64,000 bases of DNA from Cynocephalus volans (GCF_027409185.1 NC_084461.1:189113501-189177500), one strand, 5' to 3'. Numbered from the stretch's first letter, positions 10,960 to 23,164 are shown. The notes: generated by a model not told the origin, from the letters alone. A program made the numbers and translations.

Positions 10960-12190
10960 CACCAGTAAAAGGGACAACAGAAGCTAGACAGGCCAGGACT
11001 ACAGATGTCCCATATGTTGTTGCATTGTTTTAAAGTGGAAAGAGCAGGGACCAGAAATCAGATGCTCATTTGTCAGGTAACCCTGAGTGACCCACGTTAC
11101 TTTGTCAGAGTTTTCTCAACAGTAAATGTTGTGTTATAAAACCCCGCCCTGCCTGCCTCCCAGGGTGAGATGAGAAGCAGATGTGGCGGCAGCTGATGCA
11201 GTGCTTTGAGTGAGGAGGAAGGCTGCAGGTGTAGCAGGCAGTGCGGCGTCCCGCTGTGGAGAAAGAACACCTTATGGAAGCCTCTCCACATGCTGTTCTG
11301 TCCTTAGCCTGCCTTTATTTTTAAAGTGGACTATTTTGATGCTCCTTCCACTGACCCGTTAGCACAAAGAGACAAAGAAGAAATCTGATCTGATTTCATG
11401 TGACCCAGGGCCAGCCTTCTGGGCCCCTGGCTGTGTTTTGAGCATGACAACATAAAGCATCTTCATTGTATTTCAGGTTCACAGGTCCAGCTACACATTC
11501 AAGAAACCTGCAATTTATCAGGTTGTGTTAGAACCACAGTTGCTGGGCAGGGCATTGTCTATACACAGAAGAGTTACATAGATGCCATTGTTTGTTTAAA
11601 AGGGGGACATATGTAAATAGGTTTAAATATTGAAATAAACTCAAATGTTTGCTTGCATAAACATAGACTATCTCCAAAAGGCTACCTAAGAAACTGGCCA
11701 CATGGGCTGCCTTTGGGGAAAAGAGCTGAGTGGCTGGGCAGAGCAGTGGGAGAAAGACTTCACTGCATTTCCTTTTGTCACTTTCTAATTTTGAGCCATG
11801 TGAATGTGTTAGCTATTCAAGAGAACACATGTGAACTTGTAGGGGCTGGCTGGGTAGTTTCCTTTACTGCTATCTCCTCTTGTAATTCTTGAAAACTGGA
11901 AGTTGGTTCTAAAGGCTTGATTTGTTTTGAGTTAAATTTCTATGGATTTTGATCTCCACATCTCACAGTCCAGATGGATCCTCTGAAGGGCAAGTGTCTG
12001 CATTCTCTGAGAATGCAGTGGATTCCACAGAAGGAGCTTGATCTCTCTATTCCTGTCTTCCTTTATCCCCAGGGGTCCGTTTTTCTTTTCAGATGAGGGA
12101 TGAGGGCTTGGCTTAGAGCCAGGGACCTGACATGTTTATTAATTACATCAATAATTATGGCAACTAATAATTGTCACTTGACAACAGATA
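10960..12190. other. ACAD10 intron, no element recognised
   Basis: Unique-looking intron sequence. No exon-like open frame with splice signals and no clear repeat was seen. Confidence 0.5.
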
Positions 12191-12194
12191 AGGG

Positions 12195-12412
12195 TGACGA
12201 TAATAATGGCCACCACTCATTGAGCAGCCTTCTGTGCCAGCACTGTACTTGACACATTGTATATGGATTCCATTTAGTCTTCACAACAACCCTGCAGAAT
12301 ATAGGTATCAATACTTTCATTATACCGATGAAGCACTGGAGACTCGGAGAGCTTACATCAATTGAAGAGCTTGACTGTGAGCCCAGCTGACTCTAGAATT
12401 TCTTCCAGTTTA
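12195..12412 (-). repeat. MIR
   Basis: TAATGGCCACCACTCATTGA, CACAACAACCCTGCAGAATA, GAGACTCGGAGAGCTT. Confidence 0.75.
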
Positions 12413-12478
12413 TGTTCCCAGATGGAACTTGCGAGTCTCTCGACTGTGGCATCTCTTGGGTTTCTTAGCAAGGAACTG

Positions 12479-12705
12479 AATAATAATAGCAAACACTTAG
12501 GTAGTACTTACTACATGCCGGGGACAGTTCCAAGGGCTTTACATATTTTATCCTCCCAACATCTCTATAAGGAGCATTTCAAGATGAGGAAATGAAGGCA
12601 CAGAGAGGTTAAGTAACCCATCTGAAATCACACAGCTAGAAAATGGCAGAGCTGGAATTTAAATGCTGGAAGTCTGGCTCCAGAGTTCATGCTTTTAGTC
12701 AACCA
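12479..12705 (-). repeat. MIR
   Basis: AATAATAGCAAACACTTAGG, AAGATGAGGAAATGAAGGCA, CACAGCTAGAAAATGGCAGA: a well-preserved antisense MIR. Confidence 0.85.
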
Positions 12706-13029
12706 TTGTTGTTTAGCCAAACAGGGATTTATTAAAGGTTATTAGGAAGCTCACGAGATCTGTGAGAGGGCCACGGATCGATCAGTTTTGGAGTATGTGT
12801 GGCTGGGAACAGTGCCCAGATCACACTGATCTGGCCAAGGCAGAATAGCCAGTGGCTTCCATCTTGGGGTGGCAGGAGCATCATGTGGGAATTTTCCAGT
12901 CCTAGGAACATGTTCAAAGATGTGGCATCACTGCAGAGCATTTCAAAGGGTTTCACCGCACTGGTTAATTTTCAAAACCTTTGGAGGTTGTTGAATTGGC
13001 ACACTATGTCCTAATCCTCTTTCCCTCAG

Positions 13030-13180
13030 GGGACTATATTCCACGCCAGGTACAAACCTGGATTAAGCAGTATCGAGCCTCAGAAACCAGCATCATCCCA
13101 GCGATGGAAAGGCTCATCGAATGGCTGCCGCTCCATCTTCCCAGTCAACAGAGGACCACGGTGGTGCATGGGGACTTCAG
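13030..13180 (+). CDS. ACAD10: ACAD10 coding exon (kinase catalytic HGD, visible exon 6)
   Basis: Encodes residues from GDYIPRQV to TVVHGDF. The HGD catalytic aspartate ends the exon, and the codon of the following Arg is split with the next exon. Acceptor TTTCCCTCAG, donor GTAGAC. Confidence 0.95.
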
Positions 13181-13335
13181 GTAGACCCAGCTGCAAGGAG
13201 AGCTGAATATTTAGATATGAAAAATGAGGGAAAGGCATTCAAAGGGGGAAATCAAGCAGTTGGTCTTGGCCCAACATACAGTTGTGTATTCTTCCCACCA
13301 CAAAGTATCTCCTGTGTGTGGCCTTTTAAGGCAGG

Positions 13336-13560
13336 GTTTCTCAGCCTTGGCACTATGACATTTTGGGCCAGAGAATTCTTTATTATGGGGGGTCTGCTGC
13401 ACATTGTAGGATGTCAAACATCATCCCTGGCGTCTACCCACTAGATGCCATTAGTACCACCCCCCTTGTTGTGACAGCCAAAAATGTCTGAAATGTCTGT
13501 AGACATTGTCCTGTATCCCCTGGAAGGGCAGCATCACTCTCAGTTGAGAGTCACTGTCTG
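13336..13560 (-). mobile_element. MER20 (hAT-Charlie) DNA transposon
   Basis: AGGGTTTCTCAGCCTTGGCA, GTAGGATGTCAAACATCATC, CTACCCACTAGATGCCATTA and GAGAGTCACTG form a near full-length antisense MER20. Confidence 0.85.
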
Positions 13561-13569
13561 AAGGTTAGG

Positions 13570-14540
13570 ATGAGTGAGGGTGCCTCTTACCACCCATGTG
13601 GTCAGGCGATGGACATTTTCATTAGGTTTGGAGTGAGAGGAATGAAAGAGAGCGGACATGGTTTTCTGGAGGTACATGGTGAGTCTATAGCATGGCTAAA
13701 ACGAACTTCAGTGTGCCTTGCTTTAGGCTTGAGAGTTTGGCTTTATCTTATCATCTCTTGCTGTAAAAACTGCCTGTTAGGCACTTGGGTAGCTTTTGTA
13801 GTGTATTCTTTTCCCCAGAAGTACCTGGAGGCCTGCTTTTGATACATGCATACCTTATTTGGGCCCTGACGCACTTGGTTGTTTTCTTGTCTATCCTGGG
13901 GAGCTGCACCTTTTGTTAAACAAGGCTAGACAGTAAAGGGTAATTTCAAAGACATTTCTTCACTGGTTTGACCAGTTTCTCTCACTCCCATCTCCTTATT
14001 CACCTTTGGTGACCTCCTGAGACCGAGATTGAAAGGCTGGACTTTCTCTGTATCATGTGGTCGTCCACAGGAGAAAGATCTATCTGCTCTTGTGTCAGTC
14101 TCTGACTGGACCACGTGATTTTCCCACACTGCTTGAGCTTGGCACACAGCTGGGCTACAGCTGACTCTCTTCCATCTTCTCCACTTGGGACTCTGGAGGA
14201 CCTCACCTGAAAGTGCCCTCCTTGCCAATCATTGCAGCCTATTTCCTTTGGTGGGGAAGACTTGCAGGTGGCTTTTGTGTCACCAGCCCACAACAGCTGC
14301 TCTGTGGAACTTATCTTTGCCTTTCTTTGCACTTCAAATGTCCACAATTGTGGTTAAGGCATGAGATGTCCAGCGGTGGTCTGAGCACCTCCTCCCTTAG
14401 CTATAATGAGGTATGATGATCATTTATGATGATGCTTTCAGAAAAAGCATCCTCTCATTGTAGAGAGCATGCTGCTGCTTATTGATCAACAATTACAGTC
14501 AAAGCTATTTCCAACTGTTAGTAGATGGAAGAACACTTCT
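13570..14540. other. ACAD10 intron, no element recognised
   Basis: Open frames of about 100 codons occur on both strands, but none shows protein-family features or splice context. Confidence 0.5.
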
Positions 14541-14549
14541 TGCTCATAG

Positions 14550-15206
14550 AATGAATCAGTGATGGTGGGAGTGTAAACTGGGACAACCACTTTGAAAAGT
14601 AACAGTAACGTAGAACATGGGAACAAACTACAACTCATAATTCCTCTTCTAGAGAAGCATTTGCACCTGCACACCAGGAAACTTGTGCTAAGTTGTTCAT
14701 TTTGGGGTCATTCTTGTAATTGTCATACATGATAAATTGTGGTTTGGTCATCCATTGGAATTCTGTTGAGCAGATAAAATAAACAAATTTGCTGTACATA
14801 AATCATCATAAATAAATCTCAAAAAGATAATGCTGAGTAGGAAAAAAGTAAGTTCCAAAAGGATATATACAGTATAATATCATTTATATAAAATTAAAAA
14901 TAATTGAAAGAACACTATATATGGTTTATAGGTACATGCATAGGTAGAGTCATATCAAAATGACCAAGACTGATACATACCAGCTTCAGGATAGTTATCT
15001 TTGTGGAAGGAGAGAGAGGAAAGGGAAGGAGGATGGAGGCCATTAGTTAAATCTATAATGTTTTATTTTTTAAAGATCCAAAGCAATCATAACAAAGCAG
15101 CAGCTATAACATCTCTTAAGTCTGAAAGATGGGCACATGGGTTTCTGTTATATCATTCTCTGTATTTTTCTGCAAGTTTGGTAATTACTTTTTCTTTTAA
15201 ATAAAG
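14550..15206 (+). repeat. L1 3' end (old L1M)
   Basis: GTGATGGTGGGAGTGTAAAC, AAAGATAATGCTGAGTAGGA and CATTCTCTGTATTTTTCTGC, ending AAATAAAG. Confidence 0.75.
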
Positions 15207-15374
15207 CATGCCTTAGAGCCCTGGCAGGAAACAGAATGACTCAGAGGCCATTTGAGGAGAGTTTAACACAGGGGTGTAGCATGGTTTAGAGGAACCACTG
15301 AAGAACATCCTGGAATCTTGGGGTTAGCAACAGTGGAGAGTTATTACCACCCCTAGATCTGAAGAGGCAAGTGT

Positions 15375-15885
15375 GTGCTCTGGCTATTACTACTTTATAA
15401 CAGACTGCTCCAAAACTGAGTGGCTATAAACAATGACAGGGATTGTTTTGTTCACAAATCTGCAGTCTGGGGACAGGACAGCTATTTCAATTGAGGTGGC
15501 TCTCAGGCTGGGGCTGGAATCATCGGAAGGCTGGCTTGCATGCTGGCCCTGGGGCAGAGCAGACACGAACAGCTGGGCTCTTCAGGTCTCCCTGTCTGTC
15601 TCTTTGTGGTTTCTCAAATGGTGTCTTCAGCATAGTGGCTTCTGGGTAGCTGGACTTATCTGGATGATCAGGGCTCCAAAGATGTTAGTTCCAAGAGAAG
15701 GAGGGCCAGCGGAAGCTGTGTCACCTTATCGGACCTAGTCTAGTCTCAGGAGTCCCTCAGCATCACTTCCATCTGCATTATATTTGTTAGAAGCAAAGTG
15801 CTTCAAGGGGTGAAGAATTAGTCTCTACCTTTTATGGGAGGAGTGACAAAGAATGTACAGACCTGTTTTAAAACCATCATAGGGA
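15375..15885 (-). repeat. MaLR-type LTR, probably MLT1
   Basis: TATTACTACTTTATAACAGA, GAGTGGCTATAAACAATGAC and GCATCACTTCCATCTGCATT resemble the complement of MLT1 LTRs. The subfamily is uncertain. Confidence 0.5.
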
Positions 15886-16212
15886 GGGAGTAATTACCAG
15901 AACCCAGAGAGGGTAGTGATGTGGGGAGGCTGCCTGGCCAAAGCTGTGGCCCTCAGTAAAGGGATCCAGCCACCCCTCAGCTATCTGCACAGAGGGAGCT
16001 GGGGGAATAAGTAGCTCTGGTTGGCTTCATCCATCTGGAAGCCAGAGGGCATGGGCCCTCGGAGGGCACAGCGCAGCTCAGGCTCCCAGGCACAGAGAGG
16101 GTGGTTAGGGTGGGAGCAAGCCTAGAGGGAAAAAGGGGCCACACCAGGCACAGAATACAAACGATCAGTTGGTTTTCTTAGTGCTGTCTCTCCATTCCCT
16201 TTGGCTTTTCAG

Positions 16213-16358
16213 GCTGGACAACCTGCTATTTCATCCAGAAAAGACTGAGGTACTTGCTGTCCTTGACTGGGAACTTTCTACCCTGGGCGACCCCCTGGCT
16301 GACGTGGCCTACAGCTGCCTCGCTCACTACCTGCCGTCCAGTTTTCCCATGCTGAGAG
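16213..16358 (+). CDS. ACAD10: ACAD10 coding exon (kinase metal-binding DWE, visible exon 7)
   Basis: Completes [11 protein letters not shown] across the junction and encodes [18 protein letters not shown], the metal-binding Asp motif that replaces the DFG of protein kinases. Donor GTAGGA at 16359. Confidence 0.96.
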
Positions 16359-16632
16359 GTAGGAGCTGCTTCTGGGGGCAGAGAGGATCAAGCCAGCTCA
16401 TTCCCAGAGCGTTTAGGAGCAAACTTATCTGAAGTAGCTTGTGATTGGGCTGGGTTGTGAAAGTGAGGTCCTGGTGGTCTGGGTAGAAGATGTCATTGGA
16501 ATGCATTCCTATCACATTTGGAGGAAAATGGGTGTATGTTAAGTGAAGAGCATGTCTGTATGGGCACCTCTTATGCTTTCACACAGGTAACATCTACGTA
16601 TTTCATTTTTTAAAATTGAAAATACAAGTTTA

Positions 16633-16703
16633 AGGCTGGCCAGTTAGCTCAGGTTAGGTCAAGGGTTCAGATCCTTTACCAGCCAGCTGCCAAAAAAAAA
16701 AGC
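16633..16703 (+). repeat. tRNA-Ile SINE with internal deletion
   Basis: GGCTGGCCAGTTAGCTCAGG jumps directly to GGTCAAGGGTTCAGATCC, with an A-tail. The duplication ATACAAGTTTA is at 16622-16632 and 16704-16714. Confidence 0.85.
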
Positions 16704-16837
16704 ATACAAGTTTATGGTAAAAATATTAGAGCCAACAGATAGCAAAAAACAAAAACAAACCAAAAACATTATCATTGGTAGTCTTTTGCTGACATTCTGG
16801 TATCTGTCCTTGTCATCTTTTCTTCTGTGTGTATGAT

Positions 16838-16908
16838 GGTACAAAAAGTTCGTGGAAAAGTCGAAGGAAAAGAGAATACAAATCTTTCCATGAACTTTTT
16901 GAAGTACC
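16838..16908. mobile_element. Palindromic MITE, mariner-like (about 70 bp)
   Basis: Left end GGTACAAAAAGTTCGTGGAA is the complement of the right end TTCCATGAACTTTTTGAAGT then ACC. The loop is A-rich. Confidence 0.65.
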
Positions 16909-17037
16909 CTCATATATGTTCACTTTTTTAAACAAAAATGTGATTTTATGATTTTATGATCTGCTTTTTTCCCCCCATGAAATTGTATACTTTGGAGGTG
17001 TTTTCATGTCATTATTTGTTCTACAGCATAATTTTTA

Positions 17038-17141
17038 TTATTTATTATTATTTTTGTGGCTGTCCAATATAGAGATTGAATCCTGGACCCTGGTGTTATC
17101 AGCACCACGCTCTAACCAACTGAGCAAACCTGCCAGCCCTA
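17038..17141 (-). repeat. tRNA-Ile SINE monomer
   Basis: GTGGCTGTCCAATATAGAGA to ACTGAGCAAACCTGCCAGCC. The duplication AGCATAATTTTTA occurs at 17025-17037 and 17142-17154. Confidence 0.9.
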
Positions 17142-17793
17142 AGCATAATTTTTAATGACAGCATAGGATTTTATTGTACAGAATTAATTTAAGACATTTG
17201 GTTTAATTCCTATTTGGATATTTAACTTGATTCTGATTTTTTTATATTACCTCCCCTTTCACCCCCACAAAAAAAGGCAAGGTAGTGGACAGTGGACATC
17301 TTTGTAGTCATATCTTTGACTTTCAATAATAAGGTATACTCCTAGGATCAATTCTTAGGAATGGAATATATTACATGCTTCCAAATCATGCAAATGTCAC
17401 AAATGAAGCAAATCAGTGAAATTTTTTGTTGTAATTATGTTTTTTATAATTTGGTGGGATCTCTCTTTCAATGCTGTTTTTTTATCAAACGACTGTTTTT
17501 TTATCAAATACATATCCACCCTGAACTGTGGTCCAAATGGAATTGGAGGCCTCATTCCTTCCTTTACTGCCAATTTAGTCTGAAACCTTTAAGAGCCAAT
17601 TTGTGAATAATAGCTTCAAGCCTGGATCCCCAGCCATCTGAGGGAGAAAAAGCCATTGAAATAATGAGTAACCCTTGAACTAGTTGTGAAACTAGTTTCC
17701 AAGAGACATAGTGATTTTCACATTTAAAATACTTGCCAGCCACAGGGGAGGTAGTTGTTGACTGCCGAGGAATGGCTCTGTCTTTCCCCTCAG

Positions 17794-17967
17794 GTTTTGG
17801 TGATTGCGATTTGACTCATCTGGGAATCCCGACTGCAGAGGAGTATTTCAGGATGTACTGTCTTCACATGGGCATCCCTCCCATTGAGAACTGGAACTTC
17901 TATATGGCTTTCTCCTTTTTCCGCATGGCTGCGATCCTACAGGGAGTCTACAAGCGATCACTCACAG
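17794..17967 (+). CDS. ACAD10: ACAD10 coding exon (kinase C-lobe, visible exon 8)
   Basis: 174 bp, acceptor TTTCCCCTCAG, donor GTAATG. Encodes [13 protein letters not shown] and the [18 protein letters not shown] helix typical of the C-lobe in ACAD10 and ACAD11. Confidence 0.95.
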
Positions 17968-18474
17968 GTAATGGGATGGCCACCTGACTGTATGAGTCAC
18001 ACACAGTCAAGATGGCTCCTCCACCTGGAAGCCCTGGCATGCCTCCGAGGCTTTGGAGGGACTGATTTGGCCAGAATTCTATAAGATTCAGTTAATTCAA
18101 GCATTTGTCATATATATATTGTTTAAAATATTTAAACTTGGTTTTTAATGATTAAAATAATGCACAAAAAAATTTTTTTTTTCAGTAAAAGCATACATGC
18201 ACATGATAAAAATTTGGTCATATAGAAGAATCTAAAATTATTTTCTTTCCTTCTCAGCATCTGCCGAAGCCTCTAGTGCTAACTGTAGCAGTTCACAGGA
18301 AACACTTTCAAAGAACCACTAGGCACAGCCACTCACAAAATTCAGATTCTGGAAAACTTTACGGTTTTCCAGACAACTCAGTTTCTTCAATAAATACATT
18401 TTAAGGGGGAAAAAGGAGAGAAAAAGGAGCCTGTAGATTAAGAAAGACTTAAACATATCAGCCAGTTACAGTGT

Positions 18475-18500
18475 TTGGACCTTATTTGGGTAAGGTCCAA
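18475..18500. other. Perfect 10-bp inverted repeat
   Basis: TTGGACCTTA, loop TTTGGG, TAAGGTCCAA, within an AT-rich intron stretch. Confidence 0.8.
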
Positions 18501-18584
18501 ATAACAAATTATTTTTACAACAAATTATAAAAATGTTGTTATTTTTATAACAAATAACAAATTATTTTAACAACATTATATTTA

Positions 18585-18757
18585 TTTATTTATTTATTTA
18601 ATTTTATTTTATTATTTTTGTGTGTGTGTGTCGTTTTCGTGACGGGCACTCAGCCAGTGAGTACACCGGTCATTCCTATATAGGATCCGAACCCGTGGCG
18701 GGAGCGTTGCTGTGCTCCCAGCGCCGCACTCTACCGACGGCGCCACGGGCTCGGCCC
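18585..18757 (-). repeat. tRNA-Ile-derived SINE (CYN-like), GC-rich subtype
   Basis: (TTTA)n and TG-rich tail, GGATCCGAACCCGTGGCGGG. The duplication AACAACATTATATTTA differs by one base from its 3' copy at 18758-18773. Confidence 0.9.
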
Positions 18758-18889
18758 AACAACGTTATATTTAAAAATATTTTTATAATATACTGAAAAC
18801 TGAATTCGGACTGGATAGCCGATCATATTAAGGAGTTATAGTTAACTATTTTTCAGTGAGATAATGGTATTGTGGATTTTTTAAAGTTT

Positions 18890-19105
18890 TTGTCTTTAGA
18901 GATAAAAGCAATATTCATAGATGAAATGATCTGATGTTTAGGATTTACTTCAGAGAAATCCAGGGCAGCAGGAGTGGGGATGAAGTAGGATTAGCCAGGC
19001 ATTGATAACTGCTGACGGTGTCAGACAACTGCAGGTTCATTATACTCACCTCTCTACTCTTGTGTATCTTTGGAGTTCTCCAAAATTAAAAGTTAAAAAC
19101 AAAAG
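18890..19105 (+). repeat. L1 3' end (old)
   Basis: GAAATGATCTGATGTTTAGG, GCAGGTTCATTATACTCACC and TTTGGAGTTCTCCAAAATTA. Confidence 0.75.
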
Positions 19106-19109
19106 GTAG

Positions 19110-20840
19110 GAAGAAAGTAACAGAGCAGCAGGTTTGCTAGTACTGTGGGGCGTTCTTGGCTTCACCGTCAGCGACTTGCTGTCAGCATGTGCTCTCAGCC
19201 AGGTTGCCAAATTCTTCTGAGAGAAGCAGATGCAGGAGAATTGATCATTCATTCACAAGTATCTGAGCCTCTACTAAGTGCCAGCACTGTGCCAGGTGGA
19301 CTAGAGATACAAAATCATGAGCTAAACAGTGTCCAGAGAAAAATTAGTGTCTGCAGAATTTCTAGTTTAACCCTACCTGATCTAAGAAGTAGGGGTCTCA
19401 ATAAGCAGGAATTCCTGGAAATTTTTCCGTCCTTTGGAAAGCATCATCTGTAAGCCACCATTTCCCATTTTTATTATGTCTTTGCGATAAAAGCTAACCA
19501 GAAACATTTAATTAAACAGAATGGCTGCTAAGTCCTTAGGTGATGAACAAGCTTGATGGATTGTCGACATTTCCTATCAGGCTAGAACACGAGTTTCCTA
19601 GAGCACGAGTTCCCTCTGTGCTCTGCTCTAGTGCTCTGGGGATAACCAAATAGTTTTGCCCATTAAGAATTACCCATTTTAGAATCTCCCTACTGGATTG
19701 TCCTCAACGTGTCTATCAGGAAGCCCTTTGACATGTTTCTAAGATCCTGTGAGCCTTGGCTTGACTTCTGGCTTTTCTTGGCTTGGAGGTAAAACACCCC
19801 ATGTGTTTGCCACCACAGAGAAAAACAGACATGCTTTCCATTCAGGCTTTTATTCCTCTGATCCGAATTGTGCACTCCCACCCGGGAGGCCAGCCAGACA
19901 TACTGAGGAAGTGGCTTAGTTTTCACACATAAAAACAGGGAAATCTGTTGTGTCAAAGAATATGAGTAGTATAAAAACATTCAGATGGGGGGGCAGAAAA
20001 TCCAACTATATGAAAACAAATATTATTTTTCTACATTTGTCCTCTACAATTAGCTGTTAAAATTATATATTTTTTGGTTTGAACAGATGAGATACTTGGT
20101 ACTGCCCTGGAAACATGGGGTTTAGAGAAGGAGTATTTGTCTTAAAGGTGTTTTCTCTGTGGTGTCATTCATAGGAGACTTCAGATCATCATTAAATTGG
20201 GGAGGAGAGTGACCAGAGATTCATAGTCTGTACCAGCCCATCCCATGTGTCACTTTCCTCCCTTAAGGAGTGGGTATGGAAGTTTTGCATTCTTATAGAT
20301 GGCTTTTGAAATTCTAGAAAGGAAAAAGTGATTATAACTGGATCTTAGGTGAACGCCAGTGATGTTGTCTCTTCTGCTGAGACTACATTTGGGAAAATAT
20401 ACTGGAAGTGATAGCTTTAAATGAACCCAATCTCATCCAAGTGACTTTATCAGGGACAAAGCAGCACTCTGAGAGCGAGATCCAACTAAACAAGACAATT
20501 AAGAATTCACTTCATATTCTGTTAGGAAAAGAAAATCATTATGAATAACAATGAATTTAGGGAGAGTATCTTTCCTTATGATGTGGCTTATGCAGTCTGA
20601 GTAATGAGGGGATTTGCAGCCCATTTGTACCCATCAGCCCTCACTGTGTGTCCACAACACAGGGAAGGGGCTGTCTGGTTCCCAACTGATCCCTCAGAGC
20701 CTACATCCATACCCAACACCCAGAAGGCGCACAGCCCACTGGACCTCAATAGGTTCTGTGCTGGGTAGCAAAGAATTTGGTTCCTGACGCAGTAAGGAAT
20801 AGTGTAAACTACCTTTAACACCAAAGCTGAATGAAAATGG
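19110..20840. other. ACAD10 intron, mostly unassigned
   Basis: A short MIR-like patch at 19243-19330 (TCATTCATTCACAAGTATCT). Otherwise there is no exon, repeat or RNA gene that I can support. Confidence 0.45.
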
Positions 20841-20845
20841 CTCTT

Positions 20846-20955
20846 GGGCTGGCTGGTTAGTTCACTTGGTTAGAGCATGGTGCTGATAACACCAAGGTCA
20901 GGGCTTCGGATCCCCTTACCAGCCAGCCACCAAAACTTGAAAATAAATAAATAAA
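20846..20955 (+). repeat. tRNA-Ile SINE monomer
   Basis: GGGCTGGCTGGTTAGTTCAC, GGTGCTGATAACACCAAGG, CCAGCCACCAAAACTTG then AAATAAATAAAT. Confidence 0.88.
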
Positions 20956-21250
20956 TAGACAACATACACACAACAGTGTGGGTAGACCTCAAATGCAGTA
21001 CTCTGGGAGAAAGAGCCATGCTAAAAAGACCACATGCTGTATGATATATGTATTTATGTGACATCCTAGAAAAGACAAACTGTAGCAACAGAGATCAGTG
21101 GGTGTCGGCGGCTGGGCTGAGTACAGAGCAACACGAGTGAAGTTTAGGGGTGATGGAAATATTCTGTAGCTTTATGGCAATGGTGGTTACCCGACTATGG
21201 GTTTGTTAACTTGCAGAGTTGTACACAAGGAGGTGGTACACTATACCTTA
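20956..21250 (+). repeat. L1 3' end (old)
   Basis: ACACAACAGTGTGGGTAGAC, GTATGATATATGTATTTATG and TGCAGAGTTGTACACAAGG are L1 3' UTR motifs. It directly follows the SINE. Confidence 0.65.
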
Positions 21251-21554
21251 ATTTTTTTTTAATTTGGGAAAAAATCCTTTTTTAAAAAAAGTCTTGATGC
21301 ACATATTAAAAAATTAAAGATAGACAGTGAGTGTAAAACTAGAGTGAGCTCTGCAATGTAGGTGTTGATTGTTGGTCCAGACAAAATGGTGCCTAGAAAC
21401 TGGCCATTCATTCAATCAGTTGTGATACTGCTATTACCAGTTTCAGAGCAGGGCTTGTGTAATGCAGGACTTCTTATAGCCCACTAGTGACAGGAGAAGT
21501 CATTTGGGGTGTTTCTGATTTAATTTAGTTTCTTTAGGAAAAGAAGAGCTAAAG

Positions 21555-21770
21555 AGCAGGGAGTAGACAGGCCTGAGCTTGATTACTGGTTCCCAGCCCA
21601 CTACCTGACAACTCGAGCAAGTCACTTCCCTTTCTAGGACTCAGTTTCCTTGTCTGCAAAGTGCAGATTTAAACAGTTATATTGCTTTGGGAATTCAATG
21701 AGCTGTAATAATAGCTCTTAGCACAGTGTCCAGAAGGTAGCAAGTGCTCAGCAAATGGTAGTAGCTGCTG
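21555..21770 (+). repeat. MIR
   Basis: CAAGTCACTTCCCTTTCTAG, GACTCAGTTTCCTTGTCTGC, TAGCAAGTGCTCAGCAAATG. Its end is 82 bp before the exon at 21852. Confidence 0.85.
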
Positions 21771-21851
21771 ATACAATAATAATATCATATGTTAACATTA
21801 TTGTGAAGGGTTGTTTGGGAGTAATCACTATTTTCCTTTGATTCTGTTTAG

Positions 21852-22252
21852 GGCAAGCAAGCTCTGCAACTGCAGAACAAAGTGGAAATCTGACTGAATT
21901 TATGTCCAACCTGGCATGGGATTTTGCAGTCAAAGAAGGGTTCCAGGTTTTCAAAAAGATGCCAGCCCCAAAACTGTTAAAAAGGTCCTACCACACATGG
22001 GCCACTCCACAGTCCCTGCTGAGCCCCACAGGTACGAGGAGTTACAGCTCCATTCCAGAAGGTTTCCCAGCTCATGCCTCAAAGGGAGCTCTGGTCATTT
22101 CTCCAGAGGGCCTTTCCCCACCTGCCAGAGAGCTATATCACCGGCTGAGGCGGTTTATGGAGCAGCGTGTGTACCCCGTGGAACAAGAGCTGCAGAGGCA
22201 CCAGGCCTCAGGGGACAGGTGGAGCCCTTCCCCGCTAATAGAAGATCTCAAG
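21852..22252 (+). CDS. ACAD10: ACAD10 coding exon (linker and start of ACAD domain, visible exon 9)
   Basis: The largest visible exon (401 bp), ending in phase 0 at EDLK. It holds a Ser/Pro-rich, less conserved linker joining the kinase to the dehydrogenase, then REYLHR-like and [13 protein letters not shown] helices that begin the acyl-CoA dehydrogenase N-terminal domain. An internal GTACGAG at 22032 could be mistaken for a donor, but the frame stays open to 22252. Confidence 0.93.
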
Positions 22253-23110
22253 GTAAAGCAGCATGTTGAGGGTTGGTAAGACCTTGTTAACACAGTAGAC
22301 CCTCCGCACGTCCTCCTGGGCTATTGCGTTCTCTTCCCAGGCAGTGAAGGTACAGAAGAACCGAAGCAAATGATCTTGGCTTCCCATTGTCATCAGAAAG
22401 AGCCAGCTCTCGATTCCTAGTTTTCATCTCATTGGTCTTGCTGCTTGAACATGTCATGGCAAGGTAGTGCAGTTGTGAATGCACAGCCCAGGCAGAGGAA
22501 TGCTGTGTCTGTGGCTTAGATAGCCGGGACAGGTGGGCTTATTTATGCCTATTTGAATTATATACATTTGAAACAGTGTGATATATCAACTAATAAATCT
22601 TTCTGTAGAGAATCTATAATGTCAAAGCTAGAGGGCCAAATCGATCGTAAACTGCATTTGTGTGTTACGTGCTGTCTTGCAGTGATGCCACTTTATCCGA
22701 TAAACAGAAAAAGGTGCCGTTCTTTGTCAGTGTTAATCTTGGATTGTGTTAATTTTTAAGTTATTTGATATCTTCAGGAACAAATGCAACCATTATCTAC
22801 TTTTCTAAAAAAATAGCGTTATTAGGTTTTTTTTTAGTTACAAACCTATTGCAAAATTAAACAAGCTCAGATACAACAAAATTATGTAATATAGAGTAAG
22901 AGTTCTCCAACGTTCTCTGTCTCTGAGGTAATCACTGTCAACAATTTGGTGTATTATGCTCCAAGCTTTGTTTTTCTATTATATACTAACATGTATTATT
23001 ATTCCTATGTTGTAATGGAATTGTTCTATGTGTTCTAATCTCCTGCTTGCTTTTTTAATTTAATGATGTATCACCTTTACGTGTAGCACGTGGAGATGGA
23101 CTTCCAAGGG

Positions 23111-23164
23111 GTCCTTCAGTCAGGGTGCACCATAATATGTCTAGCCCACCCTTGACTGAAGGAC
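23111..23164. other. 17/18-bp inverted repeat
   Basis: GTCCTTCAGTCAGGGTG and CACCCTTGACTGAAGGAC around a 19-nt spacer; one base is bulged in the second arm. Confidence 0.85.

Noticed and set aside
22026..22036. ACAG|GTACGAG as a donor inside ACAD10 exon 9
   Set aside because: The frame continues open with conserved ACAD10 sequence to 22252, where a good donor lies.
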